NCBI RefSeq assembly: GCF_032854445.1
Contig: NC_088299.1
Coordinates: 16,485,608-16,549,607, forward strand
From: Liolophura sinensis
Lineage: Eukaryota; Mollusca; Polyplacophora; Chitonida; Chitonidae
Reading direction: 5' to 3'
DNA length: 64,000 bases
Shown: positions 9,252 to 20,870 of the stretch, piece by piece
How positions within the stretch are numbered: the first letter of the stretch is position 1
How the letters are laid out: every line of letters starts with the position of its first letter
Program-made: the position numbers and the translations under genes
Notes under the pieces: generated by a model
The model's database searches: none
What the model saw: only the letters and a program-made list of their open reading frames with translations
Told to the model about the DNA's origin: nothing

Positions 9252-11276
9252 GTAGTATGCATTTTGAGTGATGCTAGAAAAAATGATGTTACTGCTGTTA
9301 TTTAATGGACACATGCAGTACCCCCATTCCATCACCAAAATTATTCTGTTGTAACAACAGCACTTGTCTGTCATATATACAACAGAACAGTTTGTAAAAT
9401 CCAAATTGTGACATATGTACGGAATAATTGGTGGGAAGCATTACACTGTAAAAATATGTACAGAATAATTGGCGGGAAACATTATATTGTAAAAACATGT
9501 GCGGTATAATTGGTGTGAAACATTACATTTGAAAAAACATTTACAGAATAACTGGTGAGAAGCATTACATATGGGAAAAGCCTTCATGCACGCACATTTG
9601 CTTGTTATTTGTTTTGTTGGTGACCTACATATGATATCAACCTTACAGTCAAGAGTTCAATCCCGAACCAGGGCAAGCCTACGCCTCCAAAAACTGGCAG
9701 TCGAGGTATACTCTGAAGTACTCGTAGACATACCGTCCACAGGGCGGGAATGGATGGTTGGGGCGATATTATCCGCTGTTTCTGTCTGGCGGTCATATGG
9801 GTCAAGCCATACACTGATACACTTCAGTGGGCGAAGTATGCAACTCACAACACAGGTCTTCGGCACCATACAACAAAATCCAAAATCAAATTCCCAAAGA
9901 CCAGTTTCATTAATAAAATTTACATCACAATCTCTAATGTATATTTATCAGTTATAGAGAAGGTGGGAAGATGAAGGGAGACGTAGTCAACCGTTTCCAG
10001 TGATGCCAGAGAGACATACTTGTGGAATATCCAACATTACAGGTTCTATATAATAGGTCCTTCAGGTTATTAGCATGCACCATTGTATTTAATGGGAAAA
10101 AAAATAATGTTAAAACCTAGGCACCTCAATGCTCGTATACCAGCCATCAGTCACAGTGAGAGTTCCAGCTTCCAATCGGAAGATGTCCAAAACACCTAAA
10201 GGCTAAAAATAAACTATAAACGGGTATAAGACAAGGCGAGATAAACGCACGGGGTGTATCAGAGGAAAAGCTAAAGCTTACCAGCCCATATAGCTAGTGC
10301 GCTAAACTGACAAGAAGCCGGATTTCACCGACAAACGTATGACTATCACACCATTATCGCAGTTCTGGTTTCATTTTCCATGCTGTCGTCTTTTATATTA
10401 CATATTCCCTTTGGAATTGGTGTTTTAGGTTGTTTTAGAATGAGTCTTATCATGATTTACAGAAGTTTTGACCTAGCCAATTTTCAGTCAAGTGCCTTAA
10501 TAATCAAAGTGTGAAAATGAAACAGACGCGTTCGTCCATCGTTCACAGCTGTAGACGTAAGCCCATGTGACATCTTTCTCCTTTCATTCGGTAACTTTAC
10601 TGTAGAATCTGCGAGTATATTAAACAGTTAAAACATCGCCAAAATTTAATCCCGAAAAGTTGAAAAGTAAACGGTCAATGCACCTAACGCTATGTGACAG
10701 CCGTCTTAACACATGACTGTATAATGACTTATAATTGAGGCTGAATTTACGGAAGGTAATGCATTATCGCAAACAGTAGTTACCAAAGACTTTGTAACGT
10801 ATACATGGGAAGTAGGAACACTGACAAACATGTCATCAGGAACTCTCTGACAGAAAACATCTATGTTTTGTTACAAGCAGGATACTTGTAAAAGCGGGTA
10901 CTATGCCTTTCCGCCCTAGAAGCCATGGTGGTTGGCAGTATCTGTGAAAAATGCGCCTCGTCATCATTTGAGAACTAAAACTTCTAAACTTCTATCAAGT
11001 CAGAGGCAGTGAATATTTAATGGTATTGTTATCTAGATTCTTCCAACTCTGACTGAAGCCGTCTTGTACTTTTACGAACTATGCTTACCGGTACACCAAA
11101 ACCTAATCAGTTCAACTGACCCATGATAACAGAATAGATTATGTAATCATTACAAACTGTTCTGTTGTTACAACAGAATAATTTTGGTGGTGGAATGGGG
11201 TATTGCATGTGTTGTCCATTAAATAATATTATGTAGCAGTAACATCCTTTTTTCTAGTATCACTCAGGATGCATAA
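9252..11276. mobile_element. Fold-back element with ~140-bp inverted arms
   Basis: The left arm (about 9252-9400) and right arm (about 11140-11276) are inverted copies. Shared blocks on the left are GAGTGATGCTAGAAAAAATG, ATTTAATGGACACATGC, CCATTCCATCACC and AAAATTATTCTGTTGTAACA. Within each arm lies the odd palindrome CTGTTGTAACAACAG. No transposase frame is evident in the ~1.7 kb interior, so it is either non-autonomous or an inverted duplication. Confidence 0.65.
9405..9572. repeat. 41-bp tandem repeat, about 4 copies
   Basis: Units carry TGTACAGAATAATTGG, then GGGAAGCATTACA-like text with substitutions, inside the fold-back element just after its left arm. Confidence 0.75.
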
Positions 11277-12794
11277 TAGTTTACTCGGTCGAAAAAGTTA
11301 CTGTGCATTAAATTTTGCAGAATTTTAAAAAACATTATAGTACTTAAATATTTTAACTTAATACTTAAGTACTTATCCTGCATTAATATTCTTATTGGCG
11401 ACCTCGGAATACGCATTCTCGGTATAAATTACGCGTTATATGAAGCACACGTGACACTTTTGTCACATGGTGAATCTTGAACGACCCTACATGCTCAGAT
11501 TTGCCTGTTTCGTGTGTCACTGGGGAGTCACACTTAAACCATAGCAAATGTTCATTCATTCACGCAGTCCTGAAAACAATTACGACGCCAAGATTGACGT
11601 TAAAGCGGCTGGTATCCTTGAAGCAAGATGAATGCAACAGGCGGTCGCGATCCGGGTTCATTTGCACAGAAACACTGTCCGACGCCAGAGAAGTTTCCAG
11701 GACGAAAGGGAAAGTCAGCGCTCTGGACGTCCTCTGGTAAAGATGTCTGCGCAAGGTCGGTGGATTCATGTGACACACCTCACAAACGACAAACAGCCGT
11801 AAAACGGCGGGTCACATGATGTGGGTAGGTTTCATGTTTCGGAACCGTACTTCCTTTGTTATTATTGACGGTAACTCGAATATTACAGGATACCCAGACC
11901 AGTTAGAGTATATAACGGCGCTGTACTGAGAACTACAAACCACTGGAGTTTTGACATTGATGATGATACTGGCGGTGGCAATGCATCGGCCACTTGTGAA
12001 ATTCCTCTAAGTTAAGCCATGTCGTCATTCGGACACTTCATACTTGTGAATGGCAAGTAAGCCTGGTTTCTTATGAGGCCGTGCGGCAGAGCATTAAGCG
12101 TTATGTTATTATGACAATGTTTTCTCCGCTGTGTCTGTGCGAGTAAAGTGTAGTGGGTAAATGCCCGGATGCTCACGGTCTAGAATAGAAAACCGGCCAC
12201 GGCTGTGTCCCATTGACTGACGTTCCCTCAGAGCATGTATTAATTTCTTTGCTGTCCTAAAGACTTTATAACTACCTTCTAGACTTCTAAGGATTGTAGC
12301 GAACATCCGTCATTGTTACTGGTAGCCTACATGTAAATGTTTTTATGGTCCACCAGAAAAGGATCGGTATTTACGGAGCCGCGGAAGTGACATAGTTTCA
12401 TAATTCTTATTGCCATCGGACAAAAAAAAAAGAATAAAAAACTACTCTTCTATCGCACTTTTTCCCGAACTAGCTGAGTTAGTTTCTTTGTTCACTTCTT
12501 TTCGATGGCCAAGAAAAGGGGGATTAATTTACTAAAAAATGTTTCACTGGGGAAAGCATTACTTTCCCCGTGTTAGTGATCCATTCAGAAATGCCGCTAT
12601 TTAGAACGCAGCATGCCCACTGGTTCACCAAGTCGAAGAAATCACTTTAACCCGAGTTATCCCCATGTTAGTCAGCCAATCACAAATGTTCTTTTAAACA
12701 CTGTTTGTAGCCGCAAGTCTGTATTATTGGTGTAACAAATATCTCCCCTTAACTGATACCTCTCGCCACCTGTTGTGTGTGAGGCCTCACGTAA
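11277..12794. other. Intergenic sequence
   Basis: No supported gene. Open frames at 11477-11819 on both strands overlap one another and have no domain or splice support. Confidence 0.4.
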
Positions 12795-12956
12795 TTTCTT
12801 TATTTACTTATTTGATTGGTGTTTTACGCCGTACTCAAGAATATTTCACTTATTCGACGGCGGCCAGCATTATGGTGGGTGGAAACCGGGCAGAACCCTG
12901 GGGGAAAACATGACCATCCGCAGGTTGCTGCAGACCTTCCGACGCCGGAGAGGACA
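12795..12956 (-). mobile_element. SINE family A, 3' part
   Basis: TATTTGATTGGTGTTTTACG, CGTACTCAAGAATATTTCAC, CGACGGCGGCCAGCATTATG and CCATCCGCAGGTTGCTG in the antisense direction. The copy is truncated at ACGCCGGAGAGGACAT. Confidence 0.85.
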
Positions 12957-13784
12957 TCACGTAATCAGAACTGAATACAGCGTCCGATTCTCCCATAATC
13001 TTGTTATTCATATTTATTCGTTAATGGCAACAAACATATGTTCTGAATATGCTGCACGTGGAGGTGTTTCTTTATTTATACTCTTATTTATACTCTTTCA
13101 TTTTACCTAAGTCGAGCGTTCTGCACCCTTACAGGCCTTGCCTGGCCCTGTTATTTTATTTGCGTTAGGCCTGAGTCAAAATACATATAAATAGTGTAAT
13201 CCATCTCACAAAGGCGTATACCAACAATGGTACGGTATAAGTTCAGGATAATGAACGGTGCTCTCGGTCTTAAACAAGCGGTAGTACCACACAAGTAGTG
13301 CATGTCAATTTTTTATGGGAGGGGAGGAAGGGGAGTTAACCCTGGGTTATTCTTACGGGTGGTAGAAGATGGGCGGAGGCGGCGTAAAGGTAGGTGCGTC
13401 ATTCCAAGTCGATAGTTTATTTTATATCCTAAACCTGTGATTATGTCGGTTTTACTAAACTGAGCCAATACATTCATGAAGTCACTCTGTTTCATACATA
13501 TTACTCACAACACATTAAAAAGATTCCAAGTATCAAGTGCGACATTCACTCACCACTTGTAAACCATAAAGAGGCTTTCCAAGTCGATATTTGCAAGACA
13601 CATTTCCAAAACGACATAAAATATTACTTTCCAAATAAACGTGAGTAACCTAGTGAAGTGTTAGATACAAGGTCTTGTGATAGCAAAGTCTTGAACGCCT
13701 TGACCATAGTCCCAGTCCCAAAACAAATTAATTATATTGTAGGCTACTTGCTGCAAAATTTAAGAAATTTAAGAGTGAAGGTTT
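12957..13784. other. Intergenic sequence downstream of the Kazal-type gene
   Basis: No gene seen. Candidate poly(A) signals for the minus-strand gene lie just to the right. Confidence 0.4.
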
Positions 13785-13820
13785 TTTATTCAGTATCCTT
13801 TACACATTTATTTATTTATT
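13785..13820 (-). terminator. Cluster of poly(A) signals for the Kazal-type gene
   Basis: Minus-strand AATAAA at 13785-13790 and three overlapping copies at 13807-13820, about 185-220 bp past the predicted stop at 14005. The position suits a short 3' UTR. Confidence 0.45.
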
Positions 13821-14004
13821 TTTGGAAAACCTTGTGATGTTGACTGAAACTATCACATTTACCACAGAATCTAGCAAATGCAGGGCCCTTCGGTGTATTA
13901 CTATATAAGGATAATTTAGAATTTTGTTCTATGAAGTTCTGAAAATTCATACACGTTAATGTATCACTGCCAACAGTGCATGCAAAACTGTACAAGAAAT
14001 TACT

Positions 14005-14137
14005 TCAATCACAAGAATATTCACAAATGTCTCCGGAGACAGAGTGGCCACACTGGCAGCTGATCTCCGCCCCATTCAGATAGCTGGGGTCAAAGTAACC
14101 CCCCTCCTGTGAGAAGTGCGGCTGATCCTGTTCCTGA
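14005..14137 (-). CDS. Probable terminal exon of the Kazal-type gene: cysteine-rich tail
   Basis: From the AG at 14139-14138 the frame reads, with the two bases carried from the Kazal exon, [21 protein letters not shown] and then [23 protein letters not shown]-stop. Four cysteines lie in the last 18 residues. Alternative acceptors at CAG before GAACAG or before GAGGGG are better in sequence but would be phase 0, which does not fit the Kazal exon. It could instead end a different minus-strand gene. Confidence 0.5.
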
Positions 14138-17100
14138 CTTCAGCCAGTTGAATGTAAGAATGTCTCCATTTTACCACTTCAGTTCCAAAAACTCTAGCCG
14201 AAAGAATTCAATCGTCATCCTGCATTTGGCGAGGTATTCCTGGTTTTGGTACATGAGCTTCTTTGCAAATGGCAACGTGGTTGTTTACGGTTTGCCCTCG
14301 GGAACTGCCACCATATTCCATATAACGGAAATATTCTTTAGTACGGCGTAAAACACCAATCAAATAAATAAATAAATAAATGTATTAACTCAGTTTAGTA
14401 AAACTCACTTAATTTTAGTATACGATCATTTGATTAATTCAGGATATTGTGGGAATATATAGGTGCTTTACATTTGTTCATAATTCCAAATTTACACATT
14501 GTTTTTCAAAACGAAGGACCGGCCCCGATAGCACAGTTGGTAGAACATCCGCTTCGGGAGCGGTAGATCCAGGATCAGTCCTGGGTCAGTCCTGGGTCGA
14601 GTCATACCTATGCCTTAAAAGAGGAAGTTGTAACTTACTCGCTTGGCGTTCAGCATTGAGGGGATAGTAGGACACAGATCCCCATTACAACTTCCGTTTT
14701 TCGGTAGGGACGAAGGTAATTCTGTATATTTTAGGGTGTAAAGTCTTTTTTTACTGCCAGCCTGCCGTTTTTGGTGTACAGGTGCATGCTTGGTATCAAA
14801 ATGATGGAAACTGTTCAAGCTTTGGGCAGGTACGAGTTTTAATGATGAAAGTTTGAAATTCTGGCCGAGAGGACACAAGGAGACAGTTGGTGATGAGGCT
14901 GCGAGTGACGTCCCCTTGGTGTTGCTAGGCACCCTTCCCAGCAGCCGGCATAGAAAGGTCCAGATTTTGACGCCCAACCTATGTCAAGATTTTTATGGTT
15001 TCTTTCTCACAGGCTGGGTCAGGTATGCACCAAAGCTTATTGGTCATGGAATGTTTGGGACTGAGCTACAGCGCTGAACGTTAACATTGTCGCTTATGGA
15101 AAACTAATGGGGGTCTGTGGCCAGTACAACGACTGGTTGACACATATCAGTATAATGGCTCGGACGGAGCGCCTTACCTGCCTTCGGTAAGGTATCTCAG
15201 TGAAGCAGCACTAGATAAAAGAGCGGTGGAAATTCGTCCTGCAACAAGGAGGCACATTACATGCACTCTAAGGATTCCTTCGTCGTCATATGACTGGAAA
15301 ATTGTTAAGTCCGACGTTAAACCCGTCAAAATATTTTGATAATAAATGCAATGCCTTCGTGTCGCAATCATTTGATAATATATGTACTTAGCTCTCTGAA
15401 AGGAGAAGAGTCTAATGCATGTGTATGCACGTGTAGGCCTACACATGGTCTCCGCGGTTAGCCAAGGTTTCCTTGCGCTGTCCTTCGTTGAAAGTTGTTG
15501 ACTACTTTTCTTTATATGAATCCCTTTTAATTTCCTACGTTATATGCTGTCTTAGTTCTTAGCCAGATATCACACTGTCTTCGCTGCTCTGCGTGATTTT
15601 ACTCTCTGTGCTGTACATCTATAATTAAAATCGATGTTGTGTTTTAAACAATTGAAATCAGAATTTGATGTCCTTTTTGGGTGATGGCTGGCATATAGAT
15701 GTCTGATTTGACGCCTAGCTTTAACTGCTGTCGTCTATATGTATATTTGGTGTAGTTCAGAAGAGAAGAGCGGTCAAATGAACTATCCGACTTCAGCACA
15801 GAGAGGTTCTTCCAGCGGTTTGTCCTGATCTCCACCATAGCGCTGCTAATTGCACTCTTAACCGCAAGAGCAAACATCAGGCTCTTGCGTCAGCAGAATG
15901 CTTAGTATGGTAATATGAGGTGGTATCTAGGAGAAAAATCGGGCTCTTTGTCAACAGAATACTTGTTCTGGTAATATGAAGTGGTATCTAGGAGACACAT
16001 CGGGCTCTTTGTCAACAGAATGCTTAGCTCGGTAATATGAGGTGGTATCTAGGAGAAACATCACACTTTATCAACATCAGAATATCGAGTCTGGTAATAT
16101 GAGGTGCTATCTACGAGAAACACCGGACCCTTTGTCAACAGAAGTACTTAGTTTGGTAATATGAGGTGGTTGTCTAGAAGAAACATAGATCACTTTGTCA
16201 ACAGAGTACTTAGTTTGGTAACATGAGGTGTTTTTTTGGAGAAGCACCAGGCTTTTCATCAACAGAATGCTCATTCTGGTAATATGAGGTGATGTCCAGG
16301 AGAAATATCAACCTCTTTGTCAGGAAAGTATTTAATTTGGTCTCATGAGGTGGTGTCTGGGAGAAACATCCGACTCTTTGTCAACAGAATACTTATTCTG
16401 GTAATATGAGGTGGTATCCAGGAGAAGCACCAGGATTTTTATCCACATAATGTTAATGCTAATATGAGATCGTGCCCATGGGAAGCATCAGACTCTTTGT
16501 CAACAGAATGCTTTTTTTTTTGGTAATATGATGTGGCATTTAGGAAAAGCATCAGGGGCCGATTCCACAAAGCCATTTCTGACTTAAGCCAAAATTTAAA
16601 CTTTTTCACAATGCTCAGTTTTTGGTGCTTGAAGTTGAAATATGGACACATTTTTCCAAGGATAATTTTGATGAGTTAGAAAAAGTTTTGATTTCTCAAG
16701 CCGAAAAATAAGCCTTAAGATGGTATTTCAAATTTTGACTTAAATCAGAAATGGATTTGTGGGAGCGGTCCCAGGCTCTTTTTGTCAACAGGATGTGTAT
16801 TCTGGTAATATGAGGTGGTGTATATGAGAAACATCTGGCTCTTTTTTAACAAAATGATTAGAATGGTAATATGAGGTGGTGTCTAAGAGAAACATCGAGC
16901 CTATTGTCAACGGGTGACTTAGTTTGGTAATATGAGGTGGTGTCTAAGAGAAACATCGAGCCTATTGTTAACGGGTGACTTAGTTTGGTAATATGAGGTG
17001 GTGTCTAAGAGAAACATCGAGCCTATTGTCAACGGGTGACTTAGTTTGGTAATATGAGGTGGTGTCTAAGAGAAACATCGAGCCTATTGTCAACGGGTAA

Positions 17101-20100
17101 CTGAGTTTGGTTATATGAGCAATCACACTTGCTTAATTCTTTTCGCAGCCGGCTTGACCCACATCCGTGTAATAAATTCATCTGTGTGAAGTAGTGGTCA
17201 TCTTGAATTCTTTCATTTTATATATAAAGTCATGAGATAATGCAACATGATTACCTGACAGACATGCATATGTGACATTTTGGACGGTCAGTTTGGATAT
17301 TGTATTTATTCAGTTGATTGTTGAATAATAGTGTGAAGAAGAATTTATCTTAAATGACATTGGTCAGGTTTTCGGGTGCGGGAGGCCGGGGCGCCCGGAG
17401 TAAACCACCGATCTACGTCAGGTATCTGACAAACCTCCTGACAAAGCCACGACCGAAACAGCGAGAGTTGAAGCTGAACGCGCGATCCCATTGGTCAAGG
17501 GCCAAGTGAGATCTGTAGCCATCCAAGCCTGCGAGGGTGTCCGGATGTTGTACAGTTTAAGACGTAAAGCAGGCCCGTTACCTGTCAGTGACAGCCGAAA
17601 CTAGGCGTATTAAAACAGGCCGACTTACAGCTGTTAGTATAAGGCGTATACTGTGTTAAACTCAGATACCTATATGCTTACGATGATTGAAGACGCATGC
17701 GCAACATGTGAACCGAATAATAACAGCAGGCCATGCATTATGTAAAGCAGGTTTCATTCAAGAAAGGATATTATAATGTCTTCCTGTCTGAGATTTTAGC
17801 ACAGCAGGAAATACGTTTGCTGTTTAAAAAAAGCTGTGTGTATTCCTTTCCTGTCTGACAGTAAACCACTTGTCCCTGATGACTGTTTGCTGACGTCAGC
17901 ATTCACCCCAATGATCGACGCTTATCGGTTTTGACAGCCTGCAGAAGGAGAAACGGAGTGTGGTTAATTCTCCAAACGCCGTAAGGCTATAGGGTTTTTG
18001 TTGTTCATAGTTATAGTATGCCAACACGTGCACCTGCTTACACATGGGAAAGACGCTCGTGTGGCTTGTTGCACAGTTTAACGTTCGTTGAAGATCGCTT
18101 GTCTTCCACGTACATTGTGTGCATATGTGTACTTTTCACGTGGAAAAGTTCGTCAATAACTTGCCAAAGGTTGGTAACTTATCCTGAAAATGAACCAAAT
18201 CGTCTTAGTGAGTTTGAAAATCTTACCAGTTTGGCGCAAAAACACTAAATAAATCACATTGCGAATATGAGATACTGTTGTCACATGACAGAAAATATAG
18301 TAGGCGTAAGATGTACTAAATAGTACGCCAAAATTGACAACCCTAGTGATACCGCCATCTGACGGGAAGTTAAACAAAGGGGTCAAGAATGGTTAACGTC
18401 GTAGTCAGGAATTTCTCAGTCATAGGGTGACGATCAGGTTTTGGGATGAAGGAACCAGAATGTTGAAGACTTGGCAGCTTTTAACAACAACAACAACAAA
18501 AATAATAAGAGTTGCCTTGTGTTGATCAGGGCATAGAACGGCTTTAGCTATCGTGAACATGGGAAATACAGCACGTCCTACCTGCAGGCCTGGGTCTCCA
18601 TCTCACAGGTGTTGGCGTAGGTGACCCCATCATTGCCGCACACAGGGGAGAAGATCTGGGGACACGCCCTCAGACACAACCTCTCGTCAGTCTTCTCAAA
18701 GTGAACCACCCCCTCATCCTTATTCCCTGTCCCCAATCCTAAGGGTGAAATTAGTCACGTCCAGGTTTGTATGTACAGTTTATTATTCAAAAACAGCGAA
18801 TGACACGGACGGTGACAGTTAGGCATTACATAATAGTCCATCAGTTATGACATCTTACAGATCATTCATCTATAAAGACCAGAAAAGTTCCATCGGTTGT
18901 GTACATAACTATATAATTTCATCTTTGTAAAACTGTATGCTGTCATCTATATGTTCATCGGCGGATGTGATTGTTTGGATGTTCTTGCTTTTTAGCCTCG
19001 CTTTTTAGCCTCGCTTTAAAGGTCAAGTGTGTTCCAAACCGAGATTTGTACAAATGGATCACCCCGTGACCATTTCTTGTAAGGTGCAACTTTTGTGGGC
19101 TGGCAAAATTCTTCTGTGGGTTCATTTAGGAGATATTCTGGTGATCACAGCTTTTAGTATAGCTTTTAGTATAGGGCTATAGTCATATTTACACCAAAAC
19201 AATAATACCTCCTTGAGTGCTGACTTACATGTTCAGGCAAGGAGGGCCTACACCACACAACCTTATCACACAAAGTTGCAGTTTTGCTGCTCAAAATCGC
19301 CTCTCCTGTTATCCACAGCGTGAGAGCTTCAGGGGTCTAGGGGGTCACTGCAGGCTCTCACCTTTTCAGTGTGACAGTCATTCTCAGCGTGATTTTACCA
19401 TTAGATACCGATGGTGTCATCCTACAGGGTATGACGTCATGTCTGAAGTCATAGGAATCGCATTACAGTGTCTAGCACTGTAAATATTCCTGCAGTGAGA
19501 CTATAGCCTCGTACGAGATGATATGACTGAAATATCGGGTGTGCATAAAAAAATGGGCCGTACTTTGATACTCAATATCTCCAAAACCCTCTTACGTCAG
19601 CTTCTAAAAATTTACACACTCAAAAGCCATTATGTCCTAAGTAAACAGACCAAATTTCAATTTCATCCTTTAAGATTTCTGTTCATGGGACCAAAATCAA
19701 AATAGAGTCAAAAACGTATGTTCTGGTCATTTCAAAACGATGTTCTACCTTATTTTACTTCAAAAAGGTGATCACTTGGTCCTCCATTTTCTTGGTAGAC
19801 GGCGCGCAAACGTCTCTTCCATGAACTGATTGAGTCCCGAATCTCCGCAGGAGTAATTTTTTTTCAGCAGTCCTTGATGCGTGCTTTTAGTTCATCCTCA
19901 GTGAATTTTTACCGTGCCACCCTCATAGGCCCCTGGCAGGTGATGCAATGTGGGTCACCGAAACGTGCGTTTTTGAGGCTATGTATTCATTTTAACCCTG
20001 TGTACAGACTACTCAAGCTATGGCCTTGAAAATTGGTCAGTATATTAACAAAACCATGCCACTTAAATGTCTAAAGTTTGAAAGCGCTTGAACAAAGTAT

Positions 20101-20308
20101 AATGGAGTAATGCAGCATCAAAATACGCCACATTTTTTATGCACACCCGATATATAGAGCTAAAATCGACGTCAAACCTTAAGCAAGTGAACATAACCAA
20201 CAGGCTATCATGTAAAACATGTTTGTAAGCCTGCCTTTCAAATACTGTTAACTTACCCACACAAAGAAGTAAAACCAGGGCTATAGGTCCGCGTAACAGA
20301 GTCTTCAT
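14005..20308 (-). CDS. Secreted Kazal-type serine protease inhibitor-like protein (three exons)
   Basis: Minus-strand exons 20308-20257, 18738-18582 and probably 14137-14005 would give ~113 residues. Exon 1 encodes a signal peptide ([18 protein letters not shown]). Exon 2 joins in phase 1 and carries [20 protein letters not shown] followed by [11 protein letters not shown], the Kazal pattern with five of its six cysteines. Kazal domains are normally extracellular inhibitors of serine proteases; the reactive-site P1 position would fall just after the second cysteine, in the PQIF segment. The third exon is phase-compatible and ends [18 protein letters not shown]-stop, which could supply the sixth cysteine, but at unusual spacing. 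Exons 1-2 are secure; the last exon is inferred. Intron 1 holds a mariner relic and intron 2 a 61-bp minisatellite. Confidence 0.65.
14250..14382 (+). mobile_element. SINE family A, diverged 3' part
   Basis: Recognised by GAAATATTCTTTAGTACGGC, GTAAAACACCAATCAAATAA and a short (AAAT)n tail. The upstream body is heavily mutated. Confidence 0.7.
14519..14660 (+). mobile_element. SINE family B, 5' part
   Basis: The tRNA-like head GGCCCCGATAGCACAGTTGG is followed by TAGAACATCCGCTTCGGGAG and a duplicated CAGTCCTGGGT. The body has CTCGCTTGGCGTTCAGCATT and is truncated afterwards. Confidence 0.75.
15085..15340 (+). mobile_element. SINE family B-related 3' part
   Basis: Contains ATATCAGTATAATGGCTCGG, GGTAAGGTATCTCAGTGAAG, GCAACAAGGAGGCACATTAC and the tail TCGTCATATGACTGG followed by GTCCGACGTTAAACCC. 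A further tail copy is near 62905-62975. Confidence 0.6.
15870..17120. repeat. 61-bp minisatellite, about 17 copies, interrupted by a MITE
   Basis: The core unit is TTTGGTAATATGAGGTGGTG, then TCTAAGAGAAACATCGAGCC and TATTGTCAACGGGTGACT. The last four units are nearly identical, while earlier ones differ at 10-25% of bases, so the 3' edge expanded most recently. It lies in intron 2 of the minus-strand Kazal-type gene. Confidence 0.9.
16556..16771. mobile_element. 216-bp MITE with terminal inverted repeats
   Basis: The left end GGGCCGATTCCACAAAGCC and the inverted right end GGACCGCTCCCACAAATCC match at 15 of 19 positions. The subterminal ATTTCTGACTTAAG is mirrored too. The element is flanked by CAG on both sides (candidate 3-bp target duplication) and splits one 61-bp repeat unit cleanly. 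No coding capacity. A partial relative begins at 20638. Confidence 0.8.
17352..17530 (-). mobile_element. SINE family C fragment
   Basis: Its reverse complement has a TTTACTCCGGGCGCCCCGG block like the TTTACTCGG repeats at 23.7 kb, and AGGAGGTTTGTCAGATACC like the copy near 51.6 kb. Confidence 0.55.
18040..18200 (+). mobile_element. SINE family C, middle part
   Basis: AACGTTCGTTGAAGATCGCT, then AAAGTTCGTCAATAACTTGC and CAAAGGTTGGTAACTTA. Parallel segments occur at 21.04-21.13 kb and 31.4 kb. Confidence 0.55.
18582..18738 (-). CDS. Kazal-type gene exon 2: Kazal domain
   Basis: The acceptor TTCACCCTTAG precedes 18738, and the donor CTGCAG-GTAGG follows 18582. It enters in phase 1 (matching exon 1) and exits in phase 2. 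The reading is [20 protein letters not shown] followed by [20 protein letters not shown] and [11 protein letters not shown]. The [13 protein letters not shown] core is the most conserved part of Kazal domains. Confidence 0.9.
19535..20150 (-). mobile_element. Internally deleted Tc1/mariner-like element
   Basis: Inverted ends TCGGGTGTGCATAAAAAA (left) and its reverse complement (right) are flanked by TA on both sides, as for Tc1/mariner target sites. At 616 bp it is about half an autonomous copy. On the minus strand near 19780-19900 a decayed reading [10 protein letters not shown]-stop-KKITP continues as [20 protein letters not shown], resembling the last part of a mariner-type transposase. 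It sits in intron 1 of the Kazal-type gene and is not functional. Confidence 0.8.
20257..20308 (-). CDS. Kazal-type gene exon 1: signal peptide
   Basis: ATG at 20308-20306, followed by [18 protein letters not shown] up to a consensus donor (GTGTGG-GTAAGTTA). Phase 1 matches the Kazal exon exactly. An upstream in-frame ATG at 20323 would add five residues (MCDIR). Confidence 0.8.
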
Positions 20309-20637
20309 CCTGATGTCACACATGGATTAGCAGTATGACTGTGTTGGTTTTTTTTGTTTCCTCACAGACGCTTATAATTTCAATGTCAGGTTTACCTGCG
20401 AGCTGTACCATGGGTTAGTTACCACATGTAGTGTTATTGGTCGTGAATTGTAAATATGACATTTTCTAGTAGCTGGTTGAATTTATTACGCTGATAACTG
20501 AACGATGTGTAGCCCCAGTACGCAAGGGTACCATGTGTATCTTACATGTACTCATAAAAGCATAAACCTATTTATACAACAAACGTTAACAGTATAGTTA
20601 GAAAGACCTATACACTTGAGTAGTGTAACTCGCTGAT

Positions 20638-20705
20638 CACCGATTCCACAAAGCCATTTCTCACAATTTAAGTCACAATGCTTAGATTAAGACAATGCTA
20701 AGGTA
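20638..20705 (+). mobile_element. Partial MITE related to 16556-16771
   Basis: CCGATTCCACAAAGCCATTT matches the left end of the 216-bp MITE, followed by AATTTAAGTCACAATGCTTA. The right end is lost. Confidence 0.65.
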
Positions 20706-20870
20706 AGAAAATTCGTCCGGTGCAAGGAGAGATGTGACCGGTTACTTTGGGCACTAAATTGAGCCCTCCCCCCACCCTCTCCCGAAAAATGACCATTGTT
20801 GCGTAAGTGAAACATTAGCGTAAAAAAGCTTACACAGGGTAAAGCAGATCTGACCAGTTTAGAAACAAGT

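Noticed and set aside
15644-15877. Minus-strand frame reading [20 protein letters not shown]
   Set aside because: Looks protein-like but has no convincing acceptor/donor pair or family match; it could be a decayed exon, not enough to annotate.
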